Origin: JAFAQB01 sp045808425
GTDB taxonomy: Archaea; Thermoproteota; Nitrososphaeria; Nitrososphaerales; Nitrososphaeraceae
Direction: 5' to 3'
Assembly: GCA_045808425.1 (NCBI GenBank)
Contig: JBJMFM010000172.1
Location: 1-13,959, forward strand
DNA length: 13,959 nt
In this document: positions 7,971 through 13,959 of the stretch, in pieces
Layout: every line of letters begins with the position of its first letter
Numbering within the stretch: position 1 is the first letter of the stretch
Program-made: the position numbers and the translations under genes
The notes under the pieces: generated by a model
Databases searched by the model: none
Told to the model about the DNA's origin: nothing
What the model saw: only the letters and a program-made list of their open reading frames with translations

Positions 7971-9953
7971 CTAGGAAACCTCTGATATTGTTGGCTCTCC
8001 AATAGCTCTTTTTATCTTTATCAGCCTTTCTCTAAATTCAATTGCTTTCTCAAAATCTAAATCTTCTGCGAACCTTTTCATAGCCGTTTCTGTCTCTACA
8101 GCAAGTTTTACTAGATCTATTCTTGCCATAGACTTTGTCAGATCAATATCCTGTGTTGCTGCTGATATTTTATCAGGAATAGGCTTGACAATAGATTTAG
8201 GAGTTATCTGATTCTTTTTATTGTATTGAATCTGCTTTTTGCGTCTTCTCTCTGTCTCCGTCATTGCATTTCTTATAGAGTCAGTAACATGATCGGCATA
8301 CATGATAACCATACCATCAATATGTCTTGCAGCACGTCCAAAAGTCTGTATTAGACTTGTATTATTGCGTAGGAAACCTTCTTTGTCGGCATCCAAAATA
8401 GCAACTAAAGACACTTCAGGAATATCCAAACCTTCTCTGAGTAAGTTAATGCCAACTAAAACATCAAATTCTCCCATCCTAAGCTGCCTTATTATCTCCG
8501 TTCTCTCCAGTCCCTCGATTTCCGAATGTAAATAACGTACTCTTACATCACTCTTTGCAAGGAACTCAGCGAGGTCTTCAGCCATCCTTTTTGTCAAAGT
8601 AGTAACAAGGATTCTCTGGTTCTTATTTACTCGGATGGTAATTTCATGAATCAGATCTTGTATCTGATTTTTAGTAGATCTGATCTCCACTTTTGGATCA
8701 ACTAGTCCTGTAGGTCTAACCAATTGTTCTATAACCTGCCAGCTTGATCTTATCTCATAATTCGCTGGTGTTGCAGATACGAAAATTACATTTTTTAAAT
8801 ATTTTTCAAATTCTCTGAATCTTAAAGGACGATTATCAAAAGCACTAGGTAATCTGAATCCATAATCGACTAACATTTTCTTGCGTGTGTAATCTCCATT
8901 GAACATACCATGTAGTTGGGGAATTGTTACATGTGATTCATCTATGATCAGTAGAAAATCCTTGCCAAAAAAATCTAGTAAACAATAAGGTGGTTGTCCT
9001 GGTGCTCTACCATCCAAATGACGAGAATAATTTTCAATTCCTGCACAATAGCCCAATTCCTCTATCATCTCTAAGTCGTATTTTGTACGTGACGCAAGAC
9101 GTTGTCTTTCAAGCTCGCTTGGTAGATTGGGGAGCCAATTTTCTAACTCAAGCTTTATTGATTTGATAGCAGATAATCTAGAATCATCGCCAACGATGTA
9201 GTGTTTAGCAGGAAAGATCTTTACAGAATATGTATCCCTGATCTTGTTCATAGTAACATGATCATGGATGCTAATCTTTTCAATTTCATCTCCAAAGAGT
9301 AAAATCCGAATTACGTCATTAGAATACGCTGGAATAATGTCAATAGTGTCACCTTTTACCCTGAAGCTGCCTGGTACTAGAGATGTATCATTTCGTTCAT
9401 AACGCGCTTCAATTAGATTGTGAATTAAACCTTTTCTACTAATTGTCATTCCCTTTTCTATTGTAGTTGAGCTCTCTTCCCACTCTGTAGGTGACCCAAG
9501 TGAGTAAATACATGATACTGTAGATACTATTATAGTCGGCTCACCAGACATCAACATTGCTGTTGCTTCTAATCTCATTTTTTCAATTCTTTCATTGACT
9601 TCGGTATCTTTTTCAATATAAGTATCAGTCTGTGGAATATAACTCTCAGGTTGATAGTAATCATAGAAACTGACAAAGTATCCCACATTATTATTTGGGA
9701 AAAACTCCTTGAATTCTGCGTATAGCTGAGCGGCCAAAGTTTTGTTGTGGGATATTATTAGAGCATTTTTATTTGTCCGTGCAATAACATTTGCAATTGT
9801 AAATGTTTTTCCGCTGCCTGTAACACCAAGTAAAGTTTGGCATCTGCCTTTTGTTAAGACCCCATTGACCAATTTTTCAATTGCTTCAGGCTGATCGCCT
9901 CTGGGTGGAAATACATTTTGTGCTAGTGTAAATGCTCTAGATGTTGTAAGCAC
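7971..9953 (-). CDS. uvrB: UvrB, excision nuclease subunit B
   Basis: UvrB is the helicase-like damage-verification subunit that receives DNA from UvrA and recruits UvrC. Its 660 residues cover the whole family: GDQPEAIEKL (19-28), Walker A GVTGSGKT (43-50), the DNA-clamping beta-hairpin FYDYYQPESYIPQTDTY (about 96-112), Walker B DESH (338-341), the helicase motifs GINLLREGLDIPEVSLV and FGRAARH, and a C-terminal UVR coiled-coil (MKRFAEDLDFEKAIEFRERL) that docks to UvrC. The start is GTG, eight residues before the conserved region. No ribosome site is visible, but a TATA-like element lies about 30 nt upstream, which suggests a leaderless or nearly leaderless message. It is the first gene of the operon; uvrA starts 4 bp after its stop. 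UvrABC is mainly bacterial and is generally thought to have entered some archaeal lineages by transfer. Confidence 0.97.
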   Translation of the reverse strand: MLTTSRAFTLAQNVFPPRGDQPEAIEKLVNGVLTKGRCQTLLGVTGSGKTFTIANVIARTNKNALIISHNKTLAAQLYAEFKEFFPNNNVGYFVSFYDYYQPESYIPQTDTYIEKDTEVNERIEKMRLEATAMLMSGEPTIIVSTVSCIYSLGSPTEWEESSTTIEKGMTISRKGLIHNLIEARYERNDTSLVPGSFRVKGDTIDIIPAYSNDVIRILLFGDEIEKISIHDHVTMNKIRDTYSVKIFPAKHYIVGDDSRLSAIKSIKLELENWLPNLPSELERQRLASRTKYDLEMIEELGYCAGIENYSRHLDGRAPGQPPYCLLDFFGKDFLLIIDESHVTIPQLHGMFNGDYTRKKMLVDYGFRLPSAFDNRPLRFREFEKYLKNVIFVSATPANYEIRSSWQVIEQLVRPTGLVDPKVEIRSTKNQIQDLIHEITIRVNKNQRILVTTLTKRMAEDLAEFLAKSDVRVRYLHSEIEGLERTEIIRQLRMGEFDVLVGINLLREGLDIPEVSLVAILDADKEGFLRNNTSLIQTFGRAARHIDGMVIMYADHVTDSIRNAMTETERRRKKQIQYNKKNQITPKSIVKPIPDKISAATQDIDLTKSMARIDLVKLAVETETAMKRFAEDLDFEKAIEFRERLIKIKRAIGEPTISEVS

Positions 9954-9977
9954 TAAAAGATTCTAACAGCAAAACGA

Positions 9978-9986
9978 ACATATATT
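9978..9986 (-). promoter_or_regulatory. Candidate TATA box of the uvrBAC operon
   Basis: Minus-strand AATATATGT centred about 29 nt before the uvrB GTG, the distance expected for an archaeal TATA box when transcription starts almost at the start codon. The same ATATATGT core recurs twice on the plus strand of this intergenic region. Confidence 0.4.
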
Positions 9987-10353
9987 GTTATACAAAGAAA
10001 CAAAAAATATGCTTCTTCATTTCTTTACGTTTGTTGTTGTAATATTGCATATATGTCATAAAACCAACAATAGCGAACACGAAACAAAAACTGTGATATA
10101 TATATATCTAGATGTTGATGTATGAAATAAGTATGGATTATTATTAATGTATCCATTTATACACTTGTTTGAACCTTCAACGAATCATAGTTGTTAGCTG
10201 AGGCGATCGTAATATGTTAAATTGCTTCATGATAATTATAATAAATGGGATGTGAGAAGAAGGAGGGGTTTTGCTAATTTTCTGTAGATACATAAAATCT
10301 GCTGCTAATAATTGACATGGCATTATCTAATAAGTATGAGCCATTTTGATGCC

Positions 10354-10361
10354 ATATATGT
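10354..10361 (+). promoter_or_regulatory. Candidate TATA box of the HD-domain gene
   Basis: ATATATGT about 50 nt before the ATG at 10409; transcription from about 10384 would give a leader of about 25 nt. Supported only by sequence and spacing. Confidence 0.35.
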
Positions 10362-10408
10362 TATTCTAATACCAAAATTCTTTTGTTTGACTTCAGTTCA
10401 ATTATGTT

Positions 10409-11101
10409 ATGGAAGAAAAACCTGGTTCTGCATTTAGCAAGCAGGAATTTGTAGCATTTTTAGAAAACGAAGCCAATCTACGTGTTGATGATTTTATACA
10501 AGGCGCCATTGAAATAGCAGAAGAGGTTCATTACGGAGTAAAAAGAGAAGATAATTTATCACCATTTTTTGAAACACACACTTTGCCAGTTGCAATAGAT
10601 GTAGTAAAACATTACAGATCTATTAACCGCCATATTACTAGTGTTGAAGTCGCCTGCGCGATCTTGCATGATGTATTAGAAGATGATGATAGAATTCTTG
10701 ATTGGTATAAAACAAAGGCATATGGTTTTGAGGCTTATTTGATATATAGGTTTGGAAATAGGATATATGATATAGCCACTAAATTGAAAATTCGTCCTCT
10801 TGAAAATTATATAGGATCTAGCGATGATGAACGCCAATTAGTTAGGTTTCAAGAATATTGTAACATTCTCACATCTGCTGAATACGATATGAAAGCCATC
10901 AAACTTGCTGACAGGCTAAACAATATGAGATTCATCTCAAGCATACCTGGACATCCAAAGATAAGGCGCTATTTGAGAGAAGCAGAGGACTTTTATCTAG
11001 CATATACTATGCTCCATCCTGCAATGCCTGATTTTTATAAGAGAATCAGGAGCGCATATGAAAAATTAAGGGCGTCATACAAGGAGACTGTAACTGCTTA
11101 A
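10409..11101 (+). CDS. Stand-alone HD-domain protein resembling RelA/SpoT hydrolases (putative small alarmone hydrolase)
   Basis: Probably a cytosolic metal-dependent phosphohydrolase related to the hydrolase half of RelA/SpoT and to MESH1, enzymes that remove the 3' pyrophosphate from (p)ppGpp or act on related nucleotides. The 230 residues carry all the HD metal-ligand positions in order: His57 (FETHTLPVA), His87-Asp88 in ILHDVLEDD and Asp168 in IKLADRLNNMR. The Glu91-Asp92 pair and the LADRLxNMR stretch are typical of the RelA/SpoT branch rather than generic HD proteins. The canonical substrate loop (usually G-x-P-Y-x-x-H-P) is altered to SPFFETHTLP, so substrate choice may differ. No synthetase, TGS or ACT domain is present. 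It is transcribed away from uvrB, and its ATG is preceded by a TATA-like element. The fold is quite sure; ppGpp as substrate is an inference. Confidence 0.82.
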   Translation: MEEKPGSAFSKQEFVAFLENEANLRVDDFIQGAIEIAEEVHYGVKREDNLSPFFETHTLPVAIDVVKHYRSINRHITSVEVACAILHDVLEDDDRILDWYKTKAYGFEAYLIYRFGNRIYDIATKLKIRPLENYIGSSDDERQLVRFQEYCNILTSAEYDMKAIKLADRLNNMRFISSIPGHPKIRRYLREAEDFYLAYTMLHPAMPDFYKRIRSAYEKLRASYKETVTA

Positions 11102-11134
11102 GTCACTACGACCAAATTCACATAAACTTGATAC

Positions 11135-11140
11135 TTTTTT
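11135..11140 (+). terminator. T-rich stretch after the HD-domain gene
   Basis: A run of six T's, followed by ATTCTATC, lies about 34 nt after the stop codon. Archaeal RNA polymerase often terminates at such U-runs without a hairpin. Placed by sequence only. Confidence 0.3.
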
Positions 11141-11234
11141 ATTCTATCAATATGTGTTAGAATTACTACTACTATAAGTTTGGCCGGTCCGTAGAAGAAA
11201 GTCAAATAATAACCTCTATAAGATTTATGTCATT

Positions 11235-12395
11235 ATGTTATTTGCAATGCAAAATTCTACGGTGTTCACAATACTAGCAATAGCTATTGCGTTAATAGCA
11301 CTTACTACTCCCGCATCAGTTATAGCACCGCAATCAGATTCGTTATCTCCACAATATCCTTCTCTTAATACTATATTCAAAGAAGTGGAGAACTCTGTTG
11401 TTCAGGTAACCAGCAAGATTCCAGTTAATAATACTATGAATTCACAAACACGAAATGCTACCGCATTAGGTTCTGGATTTGTCTATGACAAGCAAGGGCA
11501 TATAATTACTAATGCTCATGTAGTCGGAGAAGCTAAAATAGTGGATGTAACATTCGTAGATGGTAGTAGATATACTGCAAAAGTAGTTGGAACAGATATC
11601 TATAGTGATCTAGCAGCCGTCCAAATTATAGATAATGCTACTCAACGTCTTAAACCTCTTGTAATTGGAAATTCTTCAAAGCTAGAAGTTGGAGATCCAG
11701 TAATTGCTATTGGCAATCCATTTGGCCTTAGCGATACTATGACAATAGGTATTGTAAGTCAAGGAGGAAGATTATTACCTTCATCAGCGGGACTTGGATT
11801 TTCTATTCCTGGTGCAATTCAAACAGATGCACAAATTAATCCTGGTAATTCTGGTGGACCTTTGTTAAATATACAAGGACAGGTTATTGGGATAAACACT
11901 GCTGCTATATCTGCTAGTGAGCAAGGTGGCTTCTCTGGAGTAGGACTTGCAATCCCATCTACCACAGTATTGCGCATAGTGCCTACATTAATTGAAAAGG
12001 GATATTATACACATCCTTATGTTGGCCTCACTTTGATTACTCTAACTTCAGATTTGGCACAGACCATAAATGGCAGCTTACCAACAAATTTTAAAGGTGT
12101 ATATGTCGATTTAATTAAAAAGGATGGTCCTGCTGATAAAGCTGGAATACATGGAAGTACTATAGACCAATATTCTATGAAACATGGCGGAGATATAATA
12201 ATAGCTGTTGATGGACATACTGTAACTAGAAGTGAGGACCTGATCTCATATATTGATGATCATAAGTCTGTTGGTGATAGCGTGATATTTACGGTACATA
12301 GAAATGGACATGCTCTGAATTTAAAGACAACACTTTCAACACGACCCTCTCCACTACAGTATCTTTCACTGATGCCTTCCCAGCCGCCCCCATGA
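11235..12395 (+). CDS. HtrA/Deg-type exported serine protease with one PDZ domain
   Basis: Trypsin-like protease of the HtrA (DegP/DegQ/DegS) family, expected outside the cytoplasmic membrane in quality control of misfolded exported proteins. The 386 residues begin with a hydrophobic signal or anchor segment (about 9-31). The protease domain follows, with the triad visible as His95 (TNAHVV), Asp125 (SDLAAVQI) and Ser206 (NPGNSGGPL); AIGNPFGL (158-165) and GLAIPS are also family-typical. A single PDZ domain spans about 268-375 and includes GVYVDLIKKDGPADKAGI and GGDIIIAVDGHTV. I see no lipobox. ATG 11235 is used; a second ATG four codons later (11247) is an alternative, because a TATA-like CTATAAGAT at about 11215 would give a leaderless message from it. 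Whether the first segment is cleaved or remains as an anchor is not decidable here. The gene is followed by two genes for exported proteins that might be clients, which is speculation. Confidence 0.94.
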   Translation: MLFAMQNSTVFTILAIAIALIALTTPASVIAPQSDSLSPQYPSLNTIFKEVENSVVQVTSKIPVNNTMNSQTRNATALGSGFVYDKQGHIITNAHVVGEAKIVDVTFVDGSRYTAKVVGTDIYSDLAAVQIIDNATQRLKPLVIGNSSKLEVGDPVIAIGNPFGLSDTMTIGIVSQGGRLLPSSAGLGFSIPGAIQTDAQINPGNSGGPLLNIQGQVIGINTAAISASEQGGFSGVGLAIPSTTVLRIVPTLIEKGYYTHPYVGLTLITLTSDLAQTINGSLPTNFKGVYVDLIKKDGPADKAGIHGSTIDQYSMKHGGDIIIAVDGHTVTRSEDLISYIDDHKSVGDSVIFTVHRNGHALNLKTTLSTRPSPLQYLSLMPSQPPP

Positions 12396-12739
12396 CCTAT
12401 CATTGTTATTGATACAAGAGCTTTCATTATGACAACTCCTACTCTTGCTCCCATCATAATATAAGATAAGAGCAACTCCTGCTCATATTGTTAGGCGTAA
12501 AAAGCTTCTATATAAGGAAAAAGCTATACTGTGCTAAGCCTAGATTTCAGTGTTCTCAGTTGATTTAAGATACTGTAAAAAGCATTTCCAGATAGATGAT
12601 ATCACTATCTTCTCTCCAAATGTTTTACTCTTCTAAACTATTTACTGTGCTTTTTCATCTGCCATTTTGCTGCTACGTATCTTTCCTAAAAATCTTTGCC
12701 AACCAAAATAAAACCAAAATATAGCTAGCCTATATACAA
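12396..12739. other. Intergenic region after the HtrA gene
   Basis: 344 bp with no convincing gene. It contains two alternative hairpins sharing one arm: TTGCTC (12445-12450) with GAGCAA (12470-12475), and GAGCA (12470-12474) with TGCTC (12480-12484). The words CAACTCCTACTC and CAACTCCTGCTC form an imperfect direct repeat. The 3' part is AT-rich with TATA-like words (12721-12736) shortly before the next ATG. The minus-strand frame overlapping the HtrA end looks like a shadow. Confidence 0.45.
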
Positions 12740-13171
12740 ATGAAGAAATTCTCCCTGGCTTTAATCCCAACTTTAGCTGTTATAATGTCTGCTTTACTTG
12801 TAACGATATTTTCGACTACAATTAACATAGCTAATGCTGATTCTTTCTCATTCTCTCCAATGTTATCATCTCCAGTTCAACTGCAGCTGCCACTTCAGCA
12901 ACAACAACACCCTCTAGATACTAATGGAATGATGATAACAACAAATTCAAATGAACCACGGTTAACAGATCATCCGCTCCTCTTCTCTTCACTATTGCCG
13001 CCTCTTCAGCAGTCACAGTCGCAGTCATCACAACCACAGCAACAACAACACCAGAACCAGACTACGCAGCAACAGCCTCTAGATACGAATGAAATGAATA
13101 ATAGCCACCACAAGAACAAACTGGACAATCATTCACCAAGTATTGTGTCTATATTACCTGCTCTAAATTAG
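12740..13171 (+). CDS. Exported Gln/Pro/Ser-rich low-complexity protein
   Basis: I do not recognise the family. The 143-residue product has a clear signal peptide: MKK, a hydrophobic core (about 5-28) and an A-x-A site at 31-33 (IANADS), so it is probably released outside the membrane. The mature part is low-complexity with long Gln tracts (53-56, 100-103, 110-112), many Ser/Pro/Asn residues, no cysteine and no further membrane segment. It contains an imperfect internal duplication: FSP-MLSSP-...-LPLQQQQHPLDTNGM (about 38-64) and LFSSLLPPLQ-...-QQQPLDTNEM (about 81-119). Such proteins are often disordered and fast-evolving. ATG 12740 is the natural start because the signal peptide begins there. 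It stands alone between two non-coding gaps, on the same strand as the HtrA gene. Function unknown; a surface or matrix component is only a guess. Confidence 0.72.
   Translation: MKKFSLALIPTLAVIMSALLVTIFSTTINIANADSFSFSPMLSSPVQLQLPLQQQQHPLDTNGMMITTNSNEPRLTDHPLLFSSLLPPLQQSQSQSSQPQQQQHQNQTTQQQPLDTNEMNNSHHKNKLDNHSPSIVSILPALN
12911..13086 (+). repeat. Direct repeat inside the Gln-rich protein gene
   Basis: The 11-mer CCTCTAGATAC occurs at 12911-12921 and 13076-13086, each preceded by CAG/CAA codons and followed by near-identical AATG(G/A)AATGA. It encodes PLDTNxM twice. The coordinates given span from the first copy to the second. It suggests an internal duplication that has since diverged. Confidence 0.6.
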
Positions 13172-13412
13172 CAGTATTTTATAAAATGGAGTCAATATTC
13201 CCAAAGTGGAAGACTGGGGGCCGCATGAGCTTTGATGTACAAAATTTCAAGTTGTTTTGACTGTTTCTATTTATGCATAGAACAACTATTATTAGCTGTC
13301 ATTGAATCTTTACTTCTTAATAGAAGCGTACTTTATAACTATGTTAAGTGTTGAACGAATCCTATTTACTATCATATTTCTTAAAGAATATAGCGTTATC
13401 ATCGATGGCAAT
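13172..13412. other. Intergenic region before the small two-cysteine protein
   Basis: 241 bp. Its middle (about 13200-13235) is less AT-rich than its surroundings and includes a GGGGGCC run, but it folds into nothing I can identify. A TTG at 13302 could extend the next gene by 37 residues, but those residues do not form part of its signal peptide and the ATG at 13413 is better supported. Confidence 0.4.
13386..13393 (+). promoter_or_regulatory. Candidate TATA box of the small two-cysteine protein
   Basis: A GAATATAG-like element lies about 24 nt before the ATG at 13413, fitting a leaderless transcript that starts at that ATG. This supports the short start over the TTG at 13302. Confidence 0.35.
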
Positions 13413-13745
13413 ATGTTCACAAAGAGAACAATGGCGGCTCTGTTTACCATTGCCATAGCCTCATCGCTTATAGTCGTAAGTGGTGGTTTTGTTGGCTCCG
13501 CGTTTGCGAAAAAAGCAAGTGGTACGAGTTCAACGGATGAAGACAAGTCTAGCCTTCCAGCAGTATTACGTGACGACTCTCCAAAATCGAAGAGCACTAA
13601 TGCTGATGATTCATCAGGGAGCACAGGGGACATTAGTGGTATCTCTGCAAAGGATTTGAAGAGTTTAAAGTGTCAGTCTGGCGCTGCAGAAGATGGTGAT
13701 CTCACACAAGCTGAAGTAACGGACTGCTACAGTCAAGTATTTTGA
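13413..13745 (+). CDS. Small exported Ser/Asp-rich protein with a two-cysteine C-terminal motif
   Basis: I do not recognise a named family. From ATG 13413 it has 110 residues: a signal peptide (MFTKRT, then a hydrophobic stretch to about residue 28, cleavage likely after AFA at 30-32), a linker rich in Ser, Asp, Lys and Thr (33-78) and a short ordered-looking tail, DLKSLKCQSGAAEDGDLTQAEVTDCYSQVF. The tail has Cys87 and Cys105, which could form a disulfide outside the cell. Its DGDLTQAE segment resembles the second half of an EF-hand loop (D-G-x-hydrophobic-T-x-x-E), but the first acidic positions are Gly and Ala. A longer version from a TTG at 13302 (147 residues) would put 37 residues before the signal peptide, which is unlikely. 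A hairpin with a following T-run lies right after the stop. Calcium binding or signalling is not shown. Confidence 0.75.
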   Translation: MFTKRTMAALFTIAIASSLIVVSGGFVGSAFAKKASGTSSTDEDKSSLPAVLRDDSPKSKSTNADDSSGSTGDISGISAKDLKSLKCQSGAAEDGDLTQAEVTDCYSQVF

Positions 13746-13784
13746 GTGTGTATTAAAACAGCACTCATTTACCAACATTTTTTT
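13743..13784 (+). terminator. Hairpin and T-run after the small two-cysteine gene
   Basis: TGAGTG (13743-13748, beginning at the stop codon) can pair with CACTCA (13762-13767) across a 13-nt loop. A run of seven T's follows at 13778-13784. The T-run alone could be enough for archaeal termination. Confidence 0.4.
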
Positions 13785-13959
13785 GATAAAATCAACCGAT
13801 GATATGATATTCACTAGAACAGAAATAACGGATTATAGCTTGTTGCCGAGTCTTTTTATCGTGTTATTATTTTTCTTGCTAGTGGCGCGCCAATAGTTGA
13901 TATTAGCACTAGTTATTCCTTCAATACTGATAAATACATACTGAATACTTCTAGTATCA
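13785..13959. other. Right-edge region without an assigned gene
   Basis: It holds a GC-only core palindrome, TGGCGCGCCA (13883-13892), in otherwise AT-rich DNA. One minus-strand frame is open from the right edge to a TAA at 13835-13833 (41 codons, ending in TIKRLGNKL). It could be the tail of a gene entering from outside, but the length is too short to claim this. Confidence 0.3.

Larger units (their letters stand above)
9954..10408. other. Divergent intergenic region between uvrB and the HD-domain gene
   Basis: 455 bp, very AT-rich, with candidate promoters facing both ways. It contains a 14-nt perfect palindrome of alternating TA flanked by G and C (10095-10108) and three ATATATGT elements (minus 9978-9985; plus 10049-10056 and 10354-10361). 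A strong orphan Shine-Dalgarno-like GGAGGGG sits at about 10262-10268. Around it are only tiny reading frames: ATG at 10245 (10 codons) and ATG at 10317 (10 codons, MALSNKYEPF). I see no tRNA or longer gene. Confidence 0.5.

Noticed and set aside
7967..8002. Longer UvrA from a TTG at 8002 (12 extra residues)
   Set aside because: It overlaps the end of uvrB, uses TTG, and the extra residues do not match the usual UvrA start, while ATG 7966 gives the family-typical N-terminus right after the uvrB stop.
10095..10108. TA-repeat palindrome as a replication origin or integration site
   Set aside because: No origin-binding repeats, orc1/cdc6 gene, integrase or tRNA gene is nearby.
12260..12475. 71-codon minus-strand frame over the end of the HtrA gene
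   Set aside because: It overlaps the well-supported PDZ coding region and has no recognisable features.
13302..13412. Longer form of the small two-cysteine protein from a TTG
   Set aside because: It would put 37 residues before a normal signal peptide; ATG 13413 has a TATA-like element at the right distance.
13310..13633. 107-codon minus-strand frame over the small exported protein gene
   Set aside because: It is opposite a frame with a clear signal peptide, and its own translation shows no domain or promoter.
1..13959. CRISPR array, toxin-antitoxin pair, prophage or defence island
   Set aside because: I saw no regularly spaced repeats, no transposase or integrase and no paired small genes; the genes present are housekeeping, stress and exported proteins.

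Overview
The window looks like a low-GC archaeal chromosome segment, most probably from an ammonia-oxidising thaumarchaeon (Nitrososphaerales, perhaps Nitrosocosmicus-like). That placement is an inference. It rests on TATA-box-like promoter elements close to starts, near-leaderless gene starts, frequent GTG/TTG starts, AT-rich DNA, a cobalamin-biosynthesis gene, and small exported Gln/Asn- and Ser/Asp-rich proteins. There are no rRNA or tRNA genes, insertion sequences, CRISPR arrays or phage genes that I can see.

Layout. Positions 1-9953 are all on the minus strand. Read in transcription order they are uvrB, uvrA, uvrC, cbiA (cobyrinate a,c-diamide synthase), a 389-bp gap, and an APC-family permease with the start of a UspA-like domain, cut by the left edge. 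uvrB, uvrA and uvrC are packed with gaps of 4 bp or less and look like one nucleotide-excision-repair operon; cbiA follows after 61 bp. Positions 10409-13745 are all on the plus strand: a stand-alone HD-domain alarmone-hydrolase-like protein (divergent from uvrB across 455 bp), an HtrA/Deg-type exported serine protease with a PDZ domain, a Gln-rich exported protein, and a small exported protein with two cysteines.

How they fit together. UvrA and UvrB find and verify bulky DNA lesions, and UvrC cuts on both sides. The plus-strand genes suggest stress and cell-envelope functions: nucleotide-signal hydrolysis, extracytoplasmic protein quality control and two exported proteins of unknown function. 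CbiA and the permease are metabolic genes with no clear link to repair.

The most notable observation is the start of uvrC. The conserved N-terminus of the GIY-YIG nuclease lies upstream of every ATG, GTG or TTG in that frame. The only well-placed start is an ATA that overlaps the uvrA stop as ATAA, 4 nt after a good Shine-Dalgarno sequence. One base change (A to G) would restore the common ATGA stop/start overlap. UvrC also ends without its usual C-terminal helix-hairpin-helix domain. I did not find a clearly new multi-gene system; the rest of the window is mostly recognisable housekeeping and stress genes with some unusual details.
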